Origin: Deltaproteobacteria bacterium
GTDB taxonomy: Bacteria; Desulfobacterota; Binatia; Binatales; Binataceae
NCBI GenBank assembly: GCA_019237115.1
Contig: JAFAHS010000062.1
Coordinates: 62,001-126,000, forward strand
Direction of reading: 5' to 3'
DNA length: 64,000 nucleotides
Positions 17,912 to 26,053 of this stretch are shown here, in pieces. Within the stretch, counting starts at the first letter, position 1. Each line of letters opens with the position of its first letter. Position numbers and translations under genes: made by a program. Under the pieces are notes generated by a model. The model ran no database searches, had not been told where the DNA came from, and saw only the letters and a program-made list of their open reading frames with translations.

Positions 17912-18628
17912 ATGCGAGAGCACCTTGCGATAGTCGAGCTGGGAACGGTCGAATACCAGCGCGCGCACGCCCTCCAGCAAGCGCTGGTCGCGGCGCGGCT
18001 GGACGACCGGATAGGCGACACGCTCCTGGTCCTCGAACATCCGCACGTCTACACGCTCGGCCGCGGCGCGGACGAGAAGTTCATCCTGGCTCCGCATCCC
18101 GGGGTCCCGGTCATCCGGGTCTCGCGCGGGGGTCAGGTCACCTATCACGGGCCCGGGCAGATAGTCGCCTATCCGATCCTGAAACTAGAAGGGCCGGCGC
18201 GGGACGTGGGCCGCTATTTGCGTCAACTGGAGCAAGTCTTGATCGAGGCGCTGGCACAGCATGGCGTTTGCGCCGCGCGCCGCGAGCGGCTCACCGGAGT
18301 CTGGATCGGAGCCCGCAAGATCGCGTCGATTGGCGTGGGTATTCGCCGCTGGGTCACGTATCACGGGCTCGCGCTCAACCTGACCACGGATTTGTCTTAT
18401 TTCGATTCGATCATCCCGTGCGGAATCGAGGGATGTCAGATGACTTCGCTCGCGCGACTGGGACTCAAAGATCTCGGCGTGGCCGAATTCACCAACAGTC
18501 TGTGCGAGAACTTCCGCAGGATTTTTGACTACCCGAAGCTGACTTACCCGGGCGGTGACGGAATCTGGAGCTGGGCGGACCTGCAACCGACGAGTGCCGA
18601 ACCTCCCGCCGGCGAAGCGCGCGGCTAG
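17912..18628 (+). CDS. lipB: octanoyltransferase LipB
   Basis: Transfers octanoate from acyl carrier protein to lipoyl domains. Seen are the substrate-channel motif VSRGGQVTYHGPGQIVAYP, the Lys in GARKIASIGVGI, and the thiol motif IPCGIEGCQMTSL with the catalytic Cys. At 238 residues the length is typical. It lies between lpdA and lipA and would act on the E2 encoded in the same operon. Confidence 0.96.
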   Translation: MREHLAIVELGTVEYQRAHALQQALVAARLDDRIGDTLLVLEHPHVYTLGRGADEKFILAPHPGVPVIRVSRGGQVTYHGPGQIVAYPILKLEGPARDVGRYLRQLEQVLIEALAQHGVCAARRERLTGVWIGARKIASIGVGIRRWVTYHGLALNLTTDLSYFDSIIPCGIEGCQMTSLARLGLKDLGVAEFTNSLCENFRRIFDYPKLTYPGGDGIWSWADLQPTSAEPPAGEARG

Positions 18629-18633
18629 CAGCA

Positions 18634-19497
18634 ATGGTTGAGCGGAAACATCCCGACTGGATCAAAGTTCGCGCGCCGGTCTCGCCCGAGTATTTCCGGA
18701 CCCGCGCCATCCTCGGCGAACTGAAACTCCACAGCGTCTGCCAGGAGGCCTGCTGTCCGAATATCGGTGAATGTTTCTCGCATCACACCGCCACCTTCAT
18801 GCTCATGGGCGATGTCTGCACGCGCAATTGCCCCTACTGTGCCGTGGCCCATGGCAAGGTCCGCCCGCTCGATCCGGATGAGCCCCGACGCATCGCCGAG
18901 GCGGTCGCGAGACTTGGTCTCCAGCACGTGGTCGTGACCTCGGTGGATCGCGATGATCTGCCCGATGGTGGAGCGGCGCATTTCGCGGCGACCGCGCGCG
19001 CGATCAAACAGGCGCTGCCCGCAACCCGCGTCGAGGTTCTGGTCCCGGATTTCCAGGGATCGCTCGCCAGCGTCGAAACGGTCGTGGAGTCTCCCGTCGA
19101 CATCTACAACCATAACGTGGAGACGGTGCCGAGCCTGTATCGCAAGGCACGGCCGGGCGGGCAGTACCGCCGTTCCCTGGACGTCTTACGCCACGCCAAA
19201 GAGGGCGCGCGATCGCGCCAACGAAACCTCCTCACCAAAACCGGAGTCATGCTCGGCCTGGGCGAGGGACGCGACGAATTGCTCGAGGTGATGCGCGACT
19301 TGCGTGAAATCGAGTGCGACATACTGACCCTCGGCCAGTATCTCCGCCCCTCGAAGGAACACCTCCCCGTCGAACGTTATGTGAACCCGCAGGAATTCGC
19401 CGATCTGAAGCGGGCCGGTATGGAGCTGGGTTTCCGGCACGTCGAGTCGGGCCCACTGGTGCGCAGCTCCTACCACGCCTGGGAACACGTTAACTAA
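18634..19497 (+). CDS. lipA: lipoyl synthase
   Basis: A radical SAM enzyme that inserts two sulfurs into protein-bound octanoate. Both Fe-S motifs are intact: the auxiliary cluster C36-x4-C41-x5-C47 (VCQEACCPNIGECF) and the radical SAM C62-x3-C66-x2-C69 (VCTRNCPYCA). The C-terminal SSYHAWE-like RSSYHAWEHVN carries the conserved Arg-Ser-Ser-Tyr. At 287 residues it is full length. It starts 5 bases after lipB and closes the plus-strand operon. Confidence 0.97.
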   Translation: MVERKHPDWIKVRAPVSPEYFRTRAILGELKLHSVCQEACCPNIGECFSHHTATFMLMGDVCTRNCPYCAVAHGKVRPLDPDEPRRIAEAVARLGLQHVVVTSVDRDDLPDGGAAHFAATARAIKQALPATRVEVLVPDFQGSLASVETVVESPVDIYNHNVETVPSLYRKARPGGQYRRSLDVLRHAKEGARSRQRNLLTKTGVMLGLGEGRDELLEVMRDLREIECDILTLGQYLRPSKEHLPVERYVNPQEFADLKRAGMELGFRHVESGPLVRSSYHAWEHVN

Positions 19498-19788
19498 CCC
19501 CGCTTCAAAGGTCCGGTGGTGCCTGGATTCGCCGCCTGGACCTCGAAATCGATCCGGACCGGAACCTCAAGCAGCGCATATGACCGATCTCCCGCCGGCG
19601 ATTACAACCGCTCGCAAATTGAAGGCTCCCGGACCTCGACGCCGGGACTTACTTGCCACCATCCCCACGGACCCGGGTGCATGACGAGTGAAGACAAAAG
19701 TGGTGACCCGGACTCGAAGGATAAGGGGAAGACCGGCCGAGGAGCCGCGAAATCAACCCACGACTAGCGCAACGTATCGCAGAGACAG
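19498..19788. other. non-coding stretch after lipA
   Basis: This lies between lipA and the terminator hairpin. The only candidate is a 28-codon hydrophilic frame from an ATG at 19681 to a TGA at 19767, rich in Lys, Asp and Gly. It has no convincing ribosome binding site, so I do not call it a gene. Nothing else recognisable was seen. Confidence 0.5.
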
Positions 19789-19824
19789 AATGGGCTGCCG
19801 GCGAGATGACACCGGCAGCCCATT
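19789..19824. terminator. likely bidirectional terminator between lipA and mlaA
   Basis: A perfect 13-base inverted repeat, AATGGGCTGCCGG (19789-19801) and CCGGCAGCCCATT (19812-19824), with a 10-base loop. On the plus strand it is followed by ACATTTT. It sits between the convergent lipA and mlaA genes, where a shared terminator is expected. Confidence 0.75.
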
Positions 19825-19849
19825 ACATTTTCGGTCGCCGTCGGGCCGC

Positions 19850-20707
19850 TTACCGCTGCCTCAGTTCCCTAACCTGGTGTTCGCGGGTCTGCAGGTAGAA
19901 ATCCTGCACCGCTCCGTACAGATCGACTGCATAACGGTCGGCTTCTTCGAATTGATCCATGTGCAGCGAGCGGTAGTTCACCGCTTCGCCGAGACGCCAG
20001 CCGGCGCTCGCGGTAAATGGCACCCACCAGGAGACGTTGGTCATATAGGTGAGGTAGCTAAGCGGGTTCATGAAGGCGTCAGCGGCCTTGCCAACCGTGT
20101 CGGTCACCGTCGAGGGGCCCATGAAAGGCAGCATCAGGTACGGCCCGGCAGGAACCCCGTAGTAGCGCAGGGTCAGACCAAAATCGTTTGGATGTTCTTG
20201 CAGCCCGAACCAGGTCCCCGCGGGATCGAAAAACCCGGCCAGACCGAGCGTGCTGTTGATGCCGAACCGAGCGACCTCGGTACCGGCCTGAGGCAGATGC
20301 AGTTGAAACAGACTGTTGGTGAAGCGAGGGATTACGTTGACGTTATCGAAAAACTTGCTGACGTGCTCGCGCACCGGCTCCGGCGCTATGAAGGAGTATC
20401 CGTGCGCGACCGGCCGCAAAACCCAGTCATCAAGTTTGAGGTTGACGCTGAACATCGTCTCGTTGAATGGAGCCAACGGGTCGCTATACACAGCCTGGCT
20501 CTCACCGGGGGGCAGCTTCTCGGCCCCTACCACGGCGCCCTGGCCGACCGGGTTGTTGCTCAGTGGGGCGATGTCCTGCGCCGAAGCCCTCGCCGCAAAG
20601 GTTAGCGCGACGAGCAACGAAACCGCCGCGATGGCGCGAGACCCGAACCGCCGGCCGATTCGGCTCCGGTGTTTTCTCATAAACGCTTCCGTGCTCATCT
20701 CCGCCAA
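19850..20707 (-). CDS. mlaA: MlaA (VacJ)-family outer-membrane lipid asymmetry protein
   Basis: Removes phospholipids from the outer leaflet and passes them to MlaC. DPLAPFNETMFSVN, VIPRFTNSLFQL, GFFDPAGTWFGLQEHPNDFGLTL and PYLMLPFMGPSTVTD are family signatures. The N-terminus is a Sec signal peptide ending ARASA-QD; no lipobox Cys is seen, unlike the Escherichia coli lipoprotein. A TTG at 20707 is preceded by AAGGAG at good spacing; ATGs at 20698 and 20680 are alternatives. It is the last gene of a cofC-mlaE-F-D-C-A cluster. Confidence 0.93.
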   Translation of the reverse strand: MAEMSTEAFMRKHRSRIGRRFGSRAIAAVSLLVALTFAARASAQDIAPLSNNPVGQGAVVGAEKLPPGESQAVYSDPLAPFNETMFSVNLKLDDWVLRPVAHGYSFIAPEPVREHVSKFFDNVNVIPRFTNSLFQLHLPQAGTEVARFGINSTLGLAGFFDPAGTWFGLQEHPNDFGLTLRYYGVPAGPYLMLPFMGPSTVTDTVGKAADAFMNPLSYLTYMTNVSWWVPFTASAGWRLGEAVNYRSLHMDQFEEADRYAVDLYGAVQDFYLQTREHQVRELRQR

Positions 20708-20784
20708 TCAAAGCTCCTTGTAGGACGAGCGGTCCGCCCGAATGTTGTTAGGCTAGCACGATCACGGATTGGGGCAAGCAGCCG

Positions 20785-21432
20785 TCAGGTTCCCATTGAC
20801 GCTGCCAACGAGGCCTCTTTGCTCTTAAGGTCAGCAATGAGCGTGCTGTAACCCTTGGTTGCCATGATTCGGTTAAACTGATTGCGGTAGTTCGCAATGA
20901 TGCTGACGGCATCGACGGTCACATCGTAAATCTGCCAGCGACCGTCCTTGTTGAGCAGCCGGAAGTCGAGATCGATAGGAGTCTTGCCCCCCATGAGCAC
21001 GTTGGTCTTGACCATTGAATATTGCGTGCCGTCGTTCTGCGCACTCAGGTACTTGACCTCGCCGCTGGTGAATTCGTTGATTTTGGCGAGATAGGAATTC
21101 TCGATAAAGGTGATGAACACGTTCTGGAATTCCTGCTGCTGATCAGGGGTGATTTGCTTCCAGTAGTACCCCATCGCCGATTTCGACATGGTATTGAAAT
21201 CAAACGTCGCCGACACGATGTCGCGCAATTTCTGCTGACGGGTCGCGGTGGGAGTCTGCTTGTCGCGCAGGACGGTCAGCGCCTGGTTGACGGTGGTCTT
21301 TACCACAGTCATCGGGTCATCCGCCGCCGCTGCGAGCCGAGCAGTACCGGAGACCAGCAGGATTGCGCCCAGTGCAATCATTCCCAGGCTCTGCAGCCGA
21401 TTACCATTGAAAAGAGCTTTTGAGCTTCGCAT
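20785..21432 (-). CDS. mlaC: MlaC-family periplasmic phospholipid carrier
   Basis: A Ttg2D/MlaC soluble carrier that shuttles lipid between MlaA and the MlaFED complex. From 21432 it has 215 residues: a signal peptide ending near RLAAAADDP, then VSATFDFNTMSKSAMGYYWKQI and the conserved DGRWQIYDVTVDAVSIIANYRNQF region. The frame is open 33 codons further upstream into mlaD, but MRSSKALF gives a proper signal peptide. It starts 4 bases after the mlaD stop. Confidence 0.93.
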   Translation of the reverse strand: MRSSKALFNGNRLQSLGMIALGAILLVSGTARLAAAADDPMTVVKTTVNQALTVLRDKQTPTATRQQKLRDIVSATFDFNTMSKSAMGYYWKQITPDQQQEFQNVFITFIENSYLAKINEFTSGEVKYLSAQNDGTQYSMVKTNVLMGGKTPIDLDFRLLNKDGRWQIYDVTVDAVSIIANYRNQFNRIMATKGYSTLIADLKSKEASLAASMGT

Positions 21433-21436
21433 GACG

Positions 21437-21967
21437 TCACTTCTTTGGCGGATTGTTCGGTGGGGATTGCTGGCTTCCCGGGTTGCCGCCGCTCGCACCG
21501 GTGTGGTTTTGGTCGTCGGGTTTGGTACCAACGTTGTTGATCAGCTGGCCGACCGCGTTCTCGATGCTGAACGCGGACTCGGTCTGCATGATTCGGCCTC
21601 CGCTGGTTAAGATTTTTGTACTTGGCCCGAGCTGAATCGATATGTATTTGCCACCGATGATGCCGGTGCTTCGTATCGAAGCGATCGCCTCGTCGTCGAT
21701 GGGCACGCCCGAGTGTATCTGCATCGTGACATGCGCCTCATTGCCGACCAGAGTTTCGCTCAGAACCTTGCCGATTTGCACTCCTGCGATATCCACTTCA
21801 TCGCCGGGCTTCAGACCGCCGATATTGTCGAAGTTTGCATATAGCTCGTAACTCGGCGCCGGCAGGATCGAGATATTTCCCAGCTTAAACGAGAGAACTG
21901 CCAGCGCCACTATGCCCAGCAGGGCGAAAAGACCAACGATAAATTGTGTCGTGCGACTTGCGTACAT
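21437..21967 (-). CDS. mlaD: MlaD-family MCE-domain lipid transport protein
   Basis: An inner-membrane-anchored MCE protein. One N-terminal membrane segment (about residues 8-28) is followed by an MCE domain with NIGGLKPGDEVDIAGVQIGKV and STGIIGGKYISIQLG. The C-terminal tail (about 145-176) is Pro/Gly/Asn-rich and low-complexity, and probably disordered. It lies 2 bases after mlaF. Confidence 0.94.
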   Translation of the reverse strand: MYASRTTQFIVGLFALLGIVALAVLSFKLGNISILPAPSYELYANFDNIGGLKPGDEVDIAGVQIGKVLSETLVGNEAHVTMQIHSGVPIDDEAIASIRSTGIIGGKYISIQLGPSTKILTSGGRIMQTESAFSIENAVGQLINNVGTKPDDQNHTGASGGNPGSQQSPPNNPPKK

Positions 21968-21969
21968 GT

Positions 21970-22767
21970 TCAGGAACTCACCTGATTGTTCTCCACATCG
22001 TCACCCCCGGCTCTACCTGCCAAAAACTGCTTGAAATCCTCATCGCCCGAAGCCATCACCTCGTCGACCGTCCCCACCACCTTCATCTTTCCCCGATGCA
22101 TGAACGCAACGCGATCCGAGATCGAAAAGACTTCCGGCACATCATGGCTCACCACCACCGCGGTCAGGCCGAACTCCTGCTGGGTTTTGCGCACCAGGCG
22201 GTGGATCGATCCGGTGCGAGTGGGATCGAGTCCGGTGGTCGGTTCATCGAGCATCAGGATTTTCGGCTGGGTCACCAGCGCCCGCGCCAAGGCCGCGCGC
22301 TTCTGCATCCCGCCGCTCAACTCGGACGGGAACTTGCCCTCGATTCCCTCCAGACCGACCGCAGCCAGCGTCTGGTGCACCCGCCGATTAATCTGTTCGG
22401 GCGCAAGATCGGTCTTCTCGACGAGCGGGAACGATACGTTGTCAAATACGCTCATCGAATCGAACAGCGCTCCGGCCTGAAACAACATCCCGAACTTCTC
22501 GCGCACCGCGTCGAGACCCCGGTTGCGCAGCTTCGTGATCTCGACGCCATCTATGGTTATCGAGCCCGAGTCGGGACGCAGCAACAGGTTCAAATGCTTC
22601 AGGAATACGGTTTTGCCGCATCCGCTGGGACCGACGATGGTCGTAATAGTACCGGTCGGAACCGTCAGGTCCACACCATCGAGAACCTGCTGGCGACCGA
22701 AGCGGTGCTTGAGTCCACGGACCTCGATTGCCTTCGCGGTGGTCGTGCCGTTGCTCTCGAAACTCAT
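21970..22767 (-). CDS. mlaF: MlaF-family ABC transporter ATP-binding protein
   Basis: The ATPase of the phospholipid transporter, 265 residues. The Walker A is GPSGCGKTVFL, the signature is LSGGMQKRAALARAL, the Walker B is ILMLDEPTTGLDP and the switch His is in VVSHDVPEV. The Q-loop lies near MLFQAGALFDSM, typical of Mla/Ttg2A ATPases. It sits 15 bases after mlaE. Confidence 0.95.
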   Translation of the reverse strand: MSFESNGTTTAKAIEVRGLKHRFGRQQVLDGVDLTVPTGTITTIVGPSGCGKTVFLKHLNLLLRPDSGSITIDGVEITKLRNRGLDAVREKFGMLFQAGALFDSMSVFDNVSFPLVEKTDLAPEQINRRVHQTLAAVGLEGIEGKFPSELSGGMQKRAALARALVTQPKILMLDEPTTGLDPTRTGSIHRLVRKTQQEFGLTAVVVSHDVPEVFSISDRVAFMHRGKMKVVGTVDEVMASGDEDFKQFLAGRAGGDDVENNQVSS

Positions 22768-22782
22768 CGCAACTTGCCCATG

Positions 22783-23559
22783 CTACAAGAGAATCGAGCC
22801 CATGAAATAGTCCCACGCCAGAACCAGCACGCTCGATAGGACGACCGCCTCGGTGGTAGCGCGACTGACGCCGGTGGCCATCCGCTTTGCGTGATAGCCT
22901 TTGTAGCAACATACCGACATTACCACTACGCCAAATACCAGCGCCTTATAGAGAGTCAGTGCGATGTCGTGGCGAGTCATGTTGGACGCGAGGTTGTTGA
23001 AGTAGGCCCCACTTGATGCGCCGAGCAGGCCGCACCCAACCGCGTACCCCGCCCAAATCCCTATGACGTTAAAGGTGACCGTGAGAATCGGGAAACTGAC
23101 GACGCCGGCGATCATGCGAGGCGATACCAGGTATTGCAAGGGATTTATCGCCATCACCGTGAGCGCGTCGATCTGTTCGCTCGCCTGCATGGAACCGAGT
23201 TCCGCCGCCATCGCCGAGCCCGCGCGCGCGGCGATCATCAAGGCGGCGAGAACCGGCCCCAACTCGCGCACCAGCGCCAGTCCCACCAGCGTCCCGAGCG
23301 AGTCTTCCGCACCAAACAGATGGAGGGTGTGGTAACCCTGCAACCCGAGCACCATTCCGGTGAAGGTTGCGATAAGCACAATCAGCATCAGCGACTCGGC
23401 GCCGATAATCCTGATCTGACGCAAGGTCAGCCGCGGTTTGTACGGCGGTAGCAGCGCGTAGAGGACGGATCGAAACAGAAACTGGACGAAGTTTCCCAGC
23501 GCGACGATACCATCGAGAATAAACGCGCCCACGCGCTCGATTGATTCGACTATCGGCAT
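22783..23559 (-). CDS. mlaE: MlaE-family ABC transporter permease
   Basis: An integral membrane permease of 258 residues with about five to six hydrophobic segments. VRELGPVLAALMIAARAGSAMAAELG, MQASEQIDALTVM and the following Pro-rich turn are hallmarks of the MlaE/Ttg2B family (the first covers about residues 137-162). It starts 19 bases after cofC and leads the mla genes. Confidence 0.95.
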   Translation of the reverse strand: MPIVESIERVGAFILDGIVALGNFVQFLFRSVLYALLPPYKPRLTLRQIRIIGAESLMLIVLIATFTGMVLGLQGYHTLHLFGAEDSLGTLVGLALVRELGPVLAALMIAARAGSAMAAELGSMQASEQIDALTVMAINPLQYLVSPRMIAGVVSFPILTVTFNVIGIWAGYAVGCGLLGASSGAYFNNLASNMTRHDIALTLYKALVFGVVVMSVCCYKGYHAKRMATGVSRATTEAVVLSSVLVLAWDYFMGSILL

Positions 23560-23578
23560 TGGCCTGCGGAACCGAGTC

Positions 23579-24223
23579 TCAGTGGTGTGCGATACCGAGG
23601 CGAACCAGCTGGTTCAAGGTGTGAGTGGTGGACGATGCACGCACGAATTCGTAGAGGTCCTGCGGTACATCGAGATCGAGCGCCGGACGGGCCAGGCGCA
23701 ACACCCGGCAGGCGAGGTTTCGGCTCCGGCAATCATCGAGATGACGTACCAGGCTGAATCTGCCGAATTGTGTAGGTATGACATCGGCGGGCGAGCGCGC
23801 GATCACATTGGTACCGCTGAAATCCCGCGAGGGTACCATCACGGCCCCGCGCCCCGCAGGCACCGCGTCGAAGACTTCGTCTATATCGCTGCTGGTGACG
23901 GCCGGAATGTCGGAAAGCACCGTGCACACGGTGACGGCGCCCTTGGCCACCAGTCGTTCGGTGGCAAGTGCCACCGCCACATTCAGGCCGCGCGGAGTCT
24001 GCTCATCGATTGCCAATCCGCCACCTTCGCGCGCGAGGCATAGCAAGCCGCGGTCCGAAGTGACCACCGCCACGCAATCCGCGCTGCGCGCGGAAAGCGC
24101 GGCCGCGAGCACGTCACGAAACATCGCCTCTGCCAGTATTCTTCGCTCGGCCGGCGGCAGCACCGAGGCCAGCCGATTCTTGGCAAACGCGAGTTCCTTC
24201 GCGGCGATGAGAATTGCACGCAC
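23579..24223 (-). CDS. cofC: CofC-like guanylyltransferase of coenzyme F420 biosynthesis
   Basis: A 214-residue protein resembling CofC/FbiD, which activates phosphoenolpyruvate or 2-phospholactate with GTP for F420 synthesis. The N-terminal nucleotide-binding motif is seen as AAKELAFAKNRLASVLPPAERRILAEAM (residues 7-34). VLSDIPAVTSSDID and the C-terminal RPALDLDVPQDLYEF are family features. It is cotranscribed with mlaE, an unexpected pairing. A luciferase-like oxidoreductase at 31.6-32.7 kb is a possible F420 user. A more general MobA-like nucleotidyltransferase is the alternative. Confidence 0.82.
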   Translation of the reverse strand: MRAILIAAKELAFAKNRLASVLPPAERRILAEAMFRDVLAAALSARSADCVAVVTSDRGLLCLAREGGGLAIDEQTPRGLNVAVALATERLVAKGAVTVCTVLSDIPAVTSSDIDEVFDAVPAGRGAVMVPSRDFSGTNVIARSPADVIPTQFGRFSLVRHLDDCRSRNLACRVLRLARPALDLDVPQDLYEFVRASSTTHTLNQLVRLGIAHH

Positions 24224-24313
24224 GGCGTCACTTTATAACGTACCGAATAGGCCTAGCCAACCGATGCGATGACGCCGACCCACGAGCAAACACAACGGCG
24301 GTTGATATTTTGC

Positions 24314-24342
24314 TTGACACGGTTTGGAGCCAAGCCAAGATA
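24314..24342 (+). promoter_or_regulatory. possible promoter of the TPR/SH3 lipoprotein gene
   Basis: A perfect TTGACA at 24314-24319 is followed 17 bases later by a poor -10, AAGATA, at 24337-24342. It lies in the divergent gap between cofC and the TPR gene, about 60 bases before the start at 24401. The -35 is convincing and the -10 is not. Confidence 0.35.
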
Positions 24343-24400
24343 GGGGTGAGCCAGGGCGCGTCAGCCGCGGCCTGCGAACCTTCTTCATCCGGGGGACCCG

Positions 24401-25270
24401 ATGCCCACAATCGGCCGAATCTCACCGCTGCTTGTCCCCGCCGTGGCGCTGGTCCTTGCAAGCTCTTTTGTGAGCGGATGCCACCGGGAATCGGTTGACG
24501 ACTACCTCGCATCCGGTGACTCCGCAAGGCAGTCAAACAAGCTGGCGGACGCCGAACACGATTACTCGGAAGCGGCGAAATCCGCACCCAATGATCCGCG
24601 GGTTCACGTCGCGCTCGGTAACCTCTACACCTTCGAGCACAAACCACAGCCGGCGCAAGTGGAATACATGAAGGTCATCGACCTCGACCCGCGTAACCCG
24701 GCGGCACACGTCGCGCTCGGCAATCTGTATCTCGACGAGCAGCAGACGCGACAAGCCGAAGAACAATATCGCGCGGCAATCGCGCTCGATCCCTCCCACG
24801 CCAACTACTATCTGCAACTCGGCGAGGTGCTCAGCCGCGAGGGGCGGGGCGCCGACGCGGAAGCGCAGTTCCGCACCGCAATCGGACTGGATCCCAAGAA
24901 TGCCCAGGCGCACCTGGCGCTCGCGAACTTTCTGAGCACCCAGCCGGGACGCCAGGCGGAAGCTGATGCCGAACTCTCCACCGCGCGAATTCTCGACCCC
25001 AAGCTAGCCTCCGCGACGCCTGCCAACGGCGGCTCAAGCGAGGGCGGGGCCGCCGAAGCGGCGGGTTCGCCAAGGATCAAGCCGCTCAACAAGGTTTTCC
25101 TGCTCACCAAGAACTCGCCGGTCTACGAAAGCCCCGATACCTCCAGCAACGTGGTCGGCCAGGTCCACAAGAAGAAGTACGTGCATGTGGTCGGATTGGC
25201 GGGCAATTACCTGCAAATCAAATTGCGCAACGGCACCGTCGGCTTCGTGCCCGAGACCGCCGCCGAGTAA
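24401..25270 (+). CDS. TPR-repeat lipoprotein with C-terminal SH3-like domain
   Basis: A 289-residue exported protein of unknown role. The signal sequence ends in a lipobox, SFVSGC (Cys27), so lipid anchoring is likely. About four TPR units follow (residues 33-175), seen in AHVALGNLYLDEQQTRQAEEQY and YYLQLGEVLSREGRGADAEAQF-like repeats. A low-complexity Gly/Ser/Ala linker comes next, then a bacterial SH3-like module (about 230-285, VYESPDTSSNVVGQVHKKKYV to NGTVGFVPE). GGGGGA lies just upstream of the ATG. An assembly or peptidoglycan-binding role is plausible but unproven. Confidence 0.8.
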   Translation: MPTIGRISPLLVPAVALVLASSFVSGCHRESVDDYLASGDSARQSNKLADAEHDYSEAAKSAPNDPRVHVALGNLYTFEHKPQPAQVEYMKVIDLDPRNPAAHVALGNLYLDEQQTRQAEEQYRAAIALDPSHANYYLQLGEVLSREGRGADAEAQFRTAIGLDPKNAQAHLALANFLSTQPGRQAEADAELSTARILDPKLASATPANGGSSEGGAAEAAGSPRIKPLNKVFLLTKNSPVYESPDTSSNVVGQVHKKKYVHVVGLAGNYLQIKLRNGTVGFVPETAAE

Positions 25271-25318
25271 TCGCCAGTCGAGGGTGTGCATTTTTCGACC
25301 AACCGGGAGAAACGAGCC

Positions 25319-26029
25319 ATGGCCAACGAGGGGATTCTGGAACGCGAAGTCGATTTTCCGGGCAAGGCCTGCACGCTAAGCGCGTATGTCGCGGAACCGC
25401 AGGATGGATCGGCGGCTCTGCCCGCGGTCATCGTCGTGCAGGAATGGTGGGGACTGAACGATCATATCCGGGACGTTGCACGACGGTTGGCGCGCGAAGG
25501 ATACCTGGCCGTGGCGCCCGATCTCTATTCCCGCCAGGGCCACAAGGTCGCCAACGACCCCAATACCGCCGCCCAGCTGATGGGTGGTCTTAAGCAAGCC
25601 GACGGAATCGAGGATCTCAAGACTACCGCCGCATGGATCCGTAATCAGAAACGGACCCGATCCTCGAAGATGGGCATCATCGGCTTCTGTATGGGCGGGA
25701 GCTACGCCCTTCTGTTGCCGTGCGAATCCAAGGAACTCTCGGCCGCGGCTCCCTTCTATGGGGAGATCCCGCCCGACACCAAGATCCGGGAGCTGTCCTG
25801 TCCGGTTTTCTATGCGTACGACACCAACGATGGATGGATTAATCGTTCGGATGTCGATCGGTTGCAAAAGGCCCTGCGGGAATTTGGCAAGCAGGGCGAG
25901 GTGAAGCTCTACCCCGGATGCTCCCACGGATTTTTCAATGACACCCGTCCCGACGTCTACAACGCAGAAGCCGCCCGCGATGCGTGGCAGCAGGTCCTGC
26001 AATTGTTAAGCGCGAATTTGAAGGGTTGA
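25319..26029 (+). CDS. dienelactone hydrolase family protein
   Basis: An alpha/beta hydrolase of 236 residues. It has the nucleophile elbow GFCMGGSYAL with Cys in place of Ser, typical of carboxymethylenebutenolidase-type enzymes. The acid is expected in YAYDTNDGWI, and the catalytic His is in GCSHGFFNDTRPDVY. QEWWGLNDHIRDVARRLA near the N-terminus is also characteristic. GGGAGAA upstream supports the ATG at 25319. The natural substrate is unknown and there is no chlorocatechol pathway nearby. Confidence 0.88.
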   Translation: MANEGILEREVDFPGKACTLSAYVAEPQDGSAALPAVIVVQEWWGLNDHIRDVARRLAREGYLAVAPDLYSRQGHKVANDPNTAAQLMGGLKQADGIEDLKTTAAWIRNQKRTRSSKMGIIGFCMGGSYALLLPCESKELSAAAPFYGEIPPDTKIRELSCPVFYAYDTNDGWINRSDVDRLQKALREFGKQGEVKLYPGCSHGFFNDTRPDVYNAEAARDAWQQVLQLLSANLKG

Positions 26030-26053
26030 GGCGAAAGGGGGCTGCCCTCGATT

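Noticed and set aside
19681..19767. A 28-codon hydrophilic frame after lipA
   Set aside because: No ribosome binding site or recognisable family; lies just before a terminator hairpin. Not enough to call a gene.
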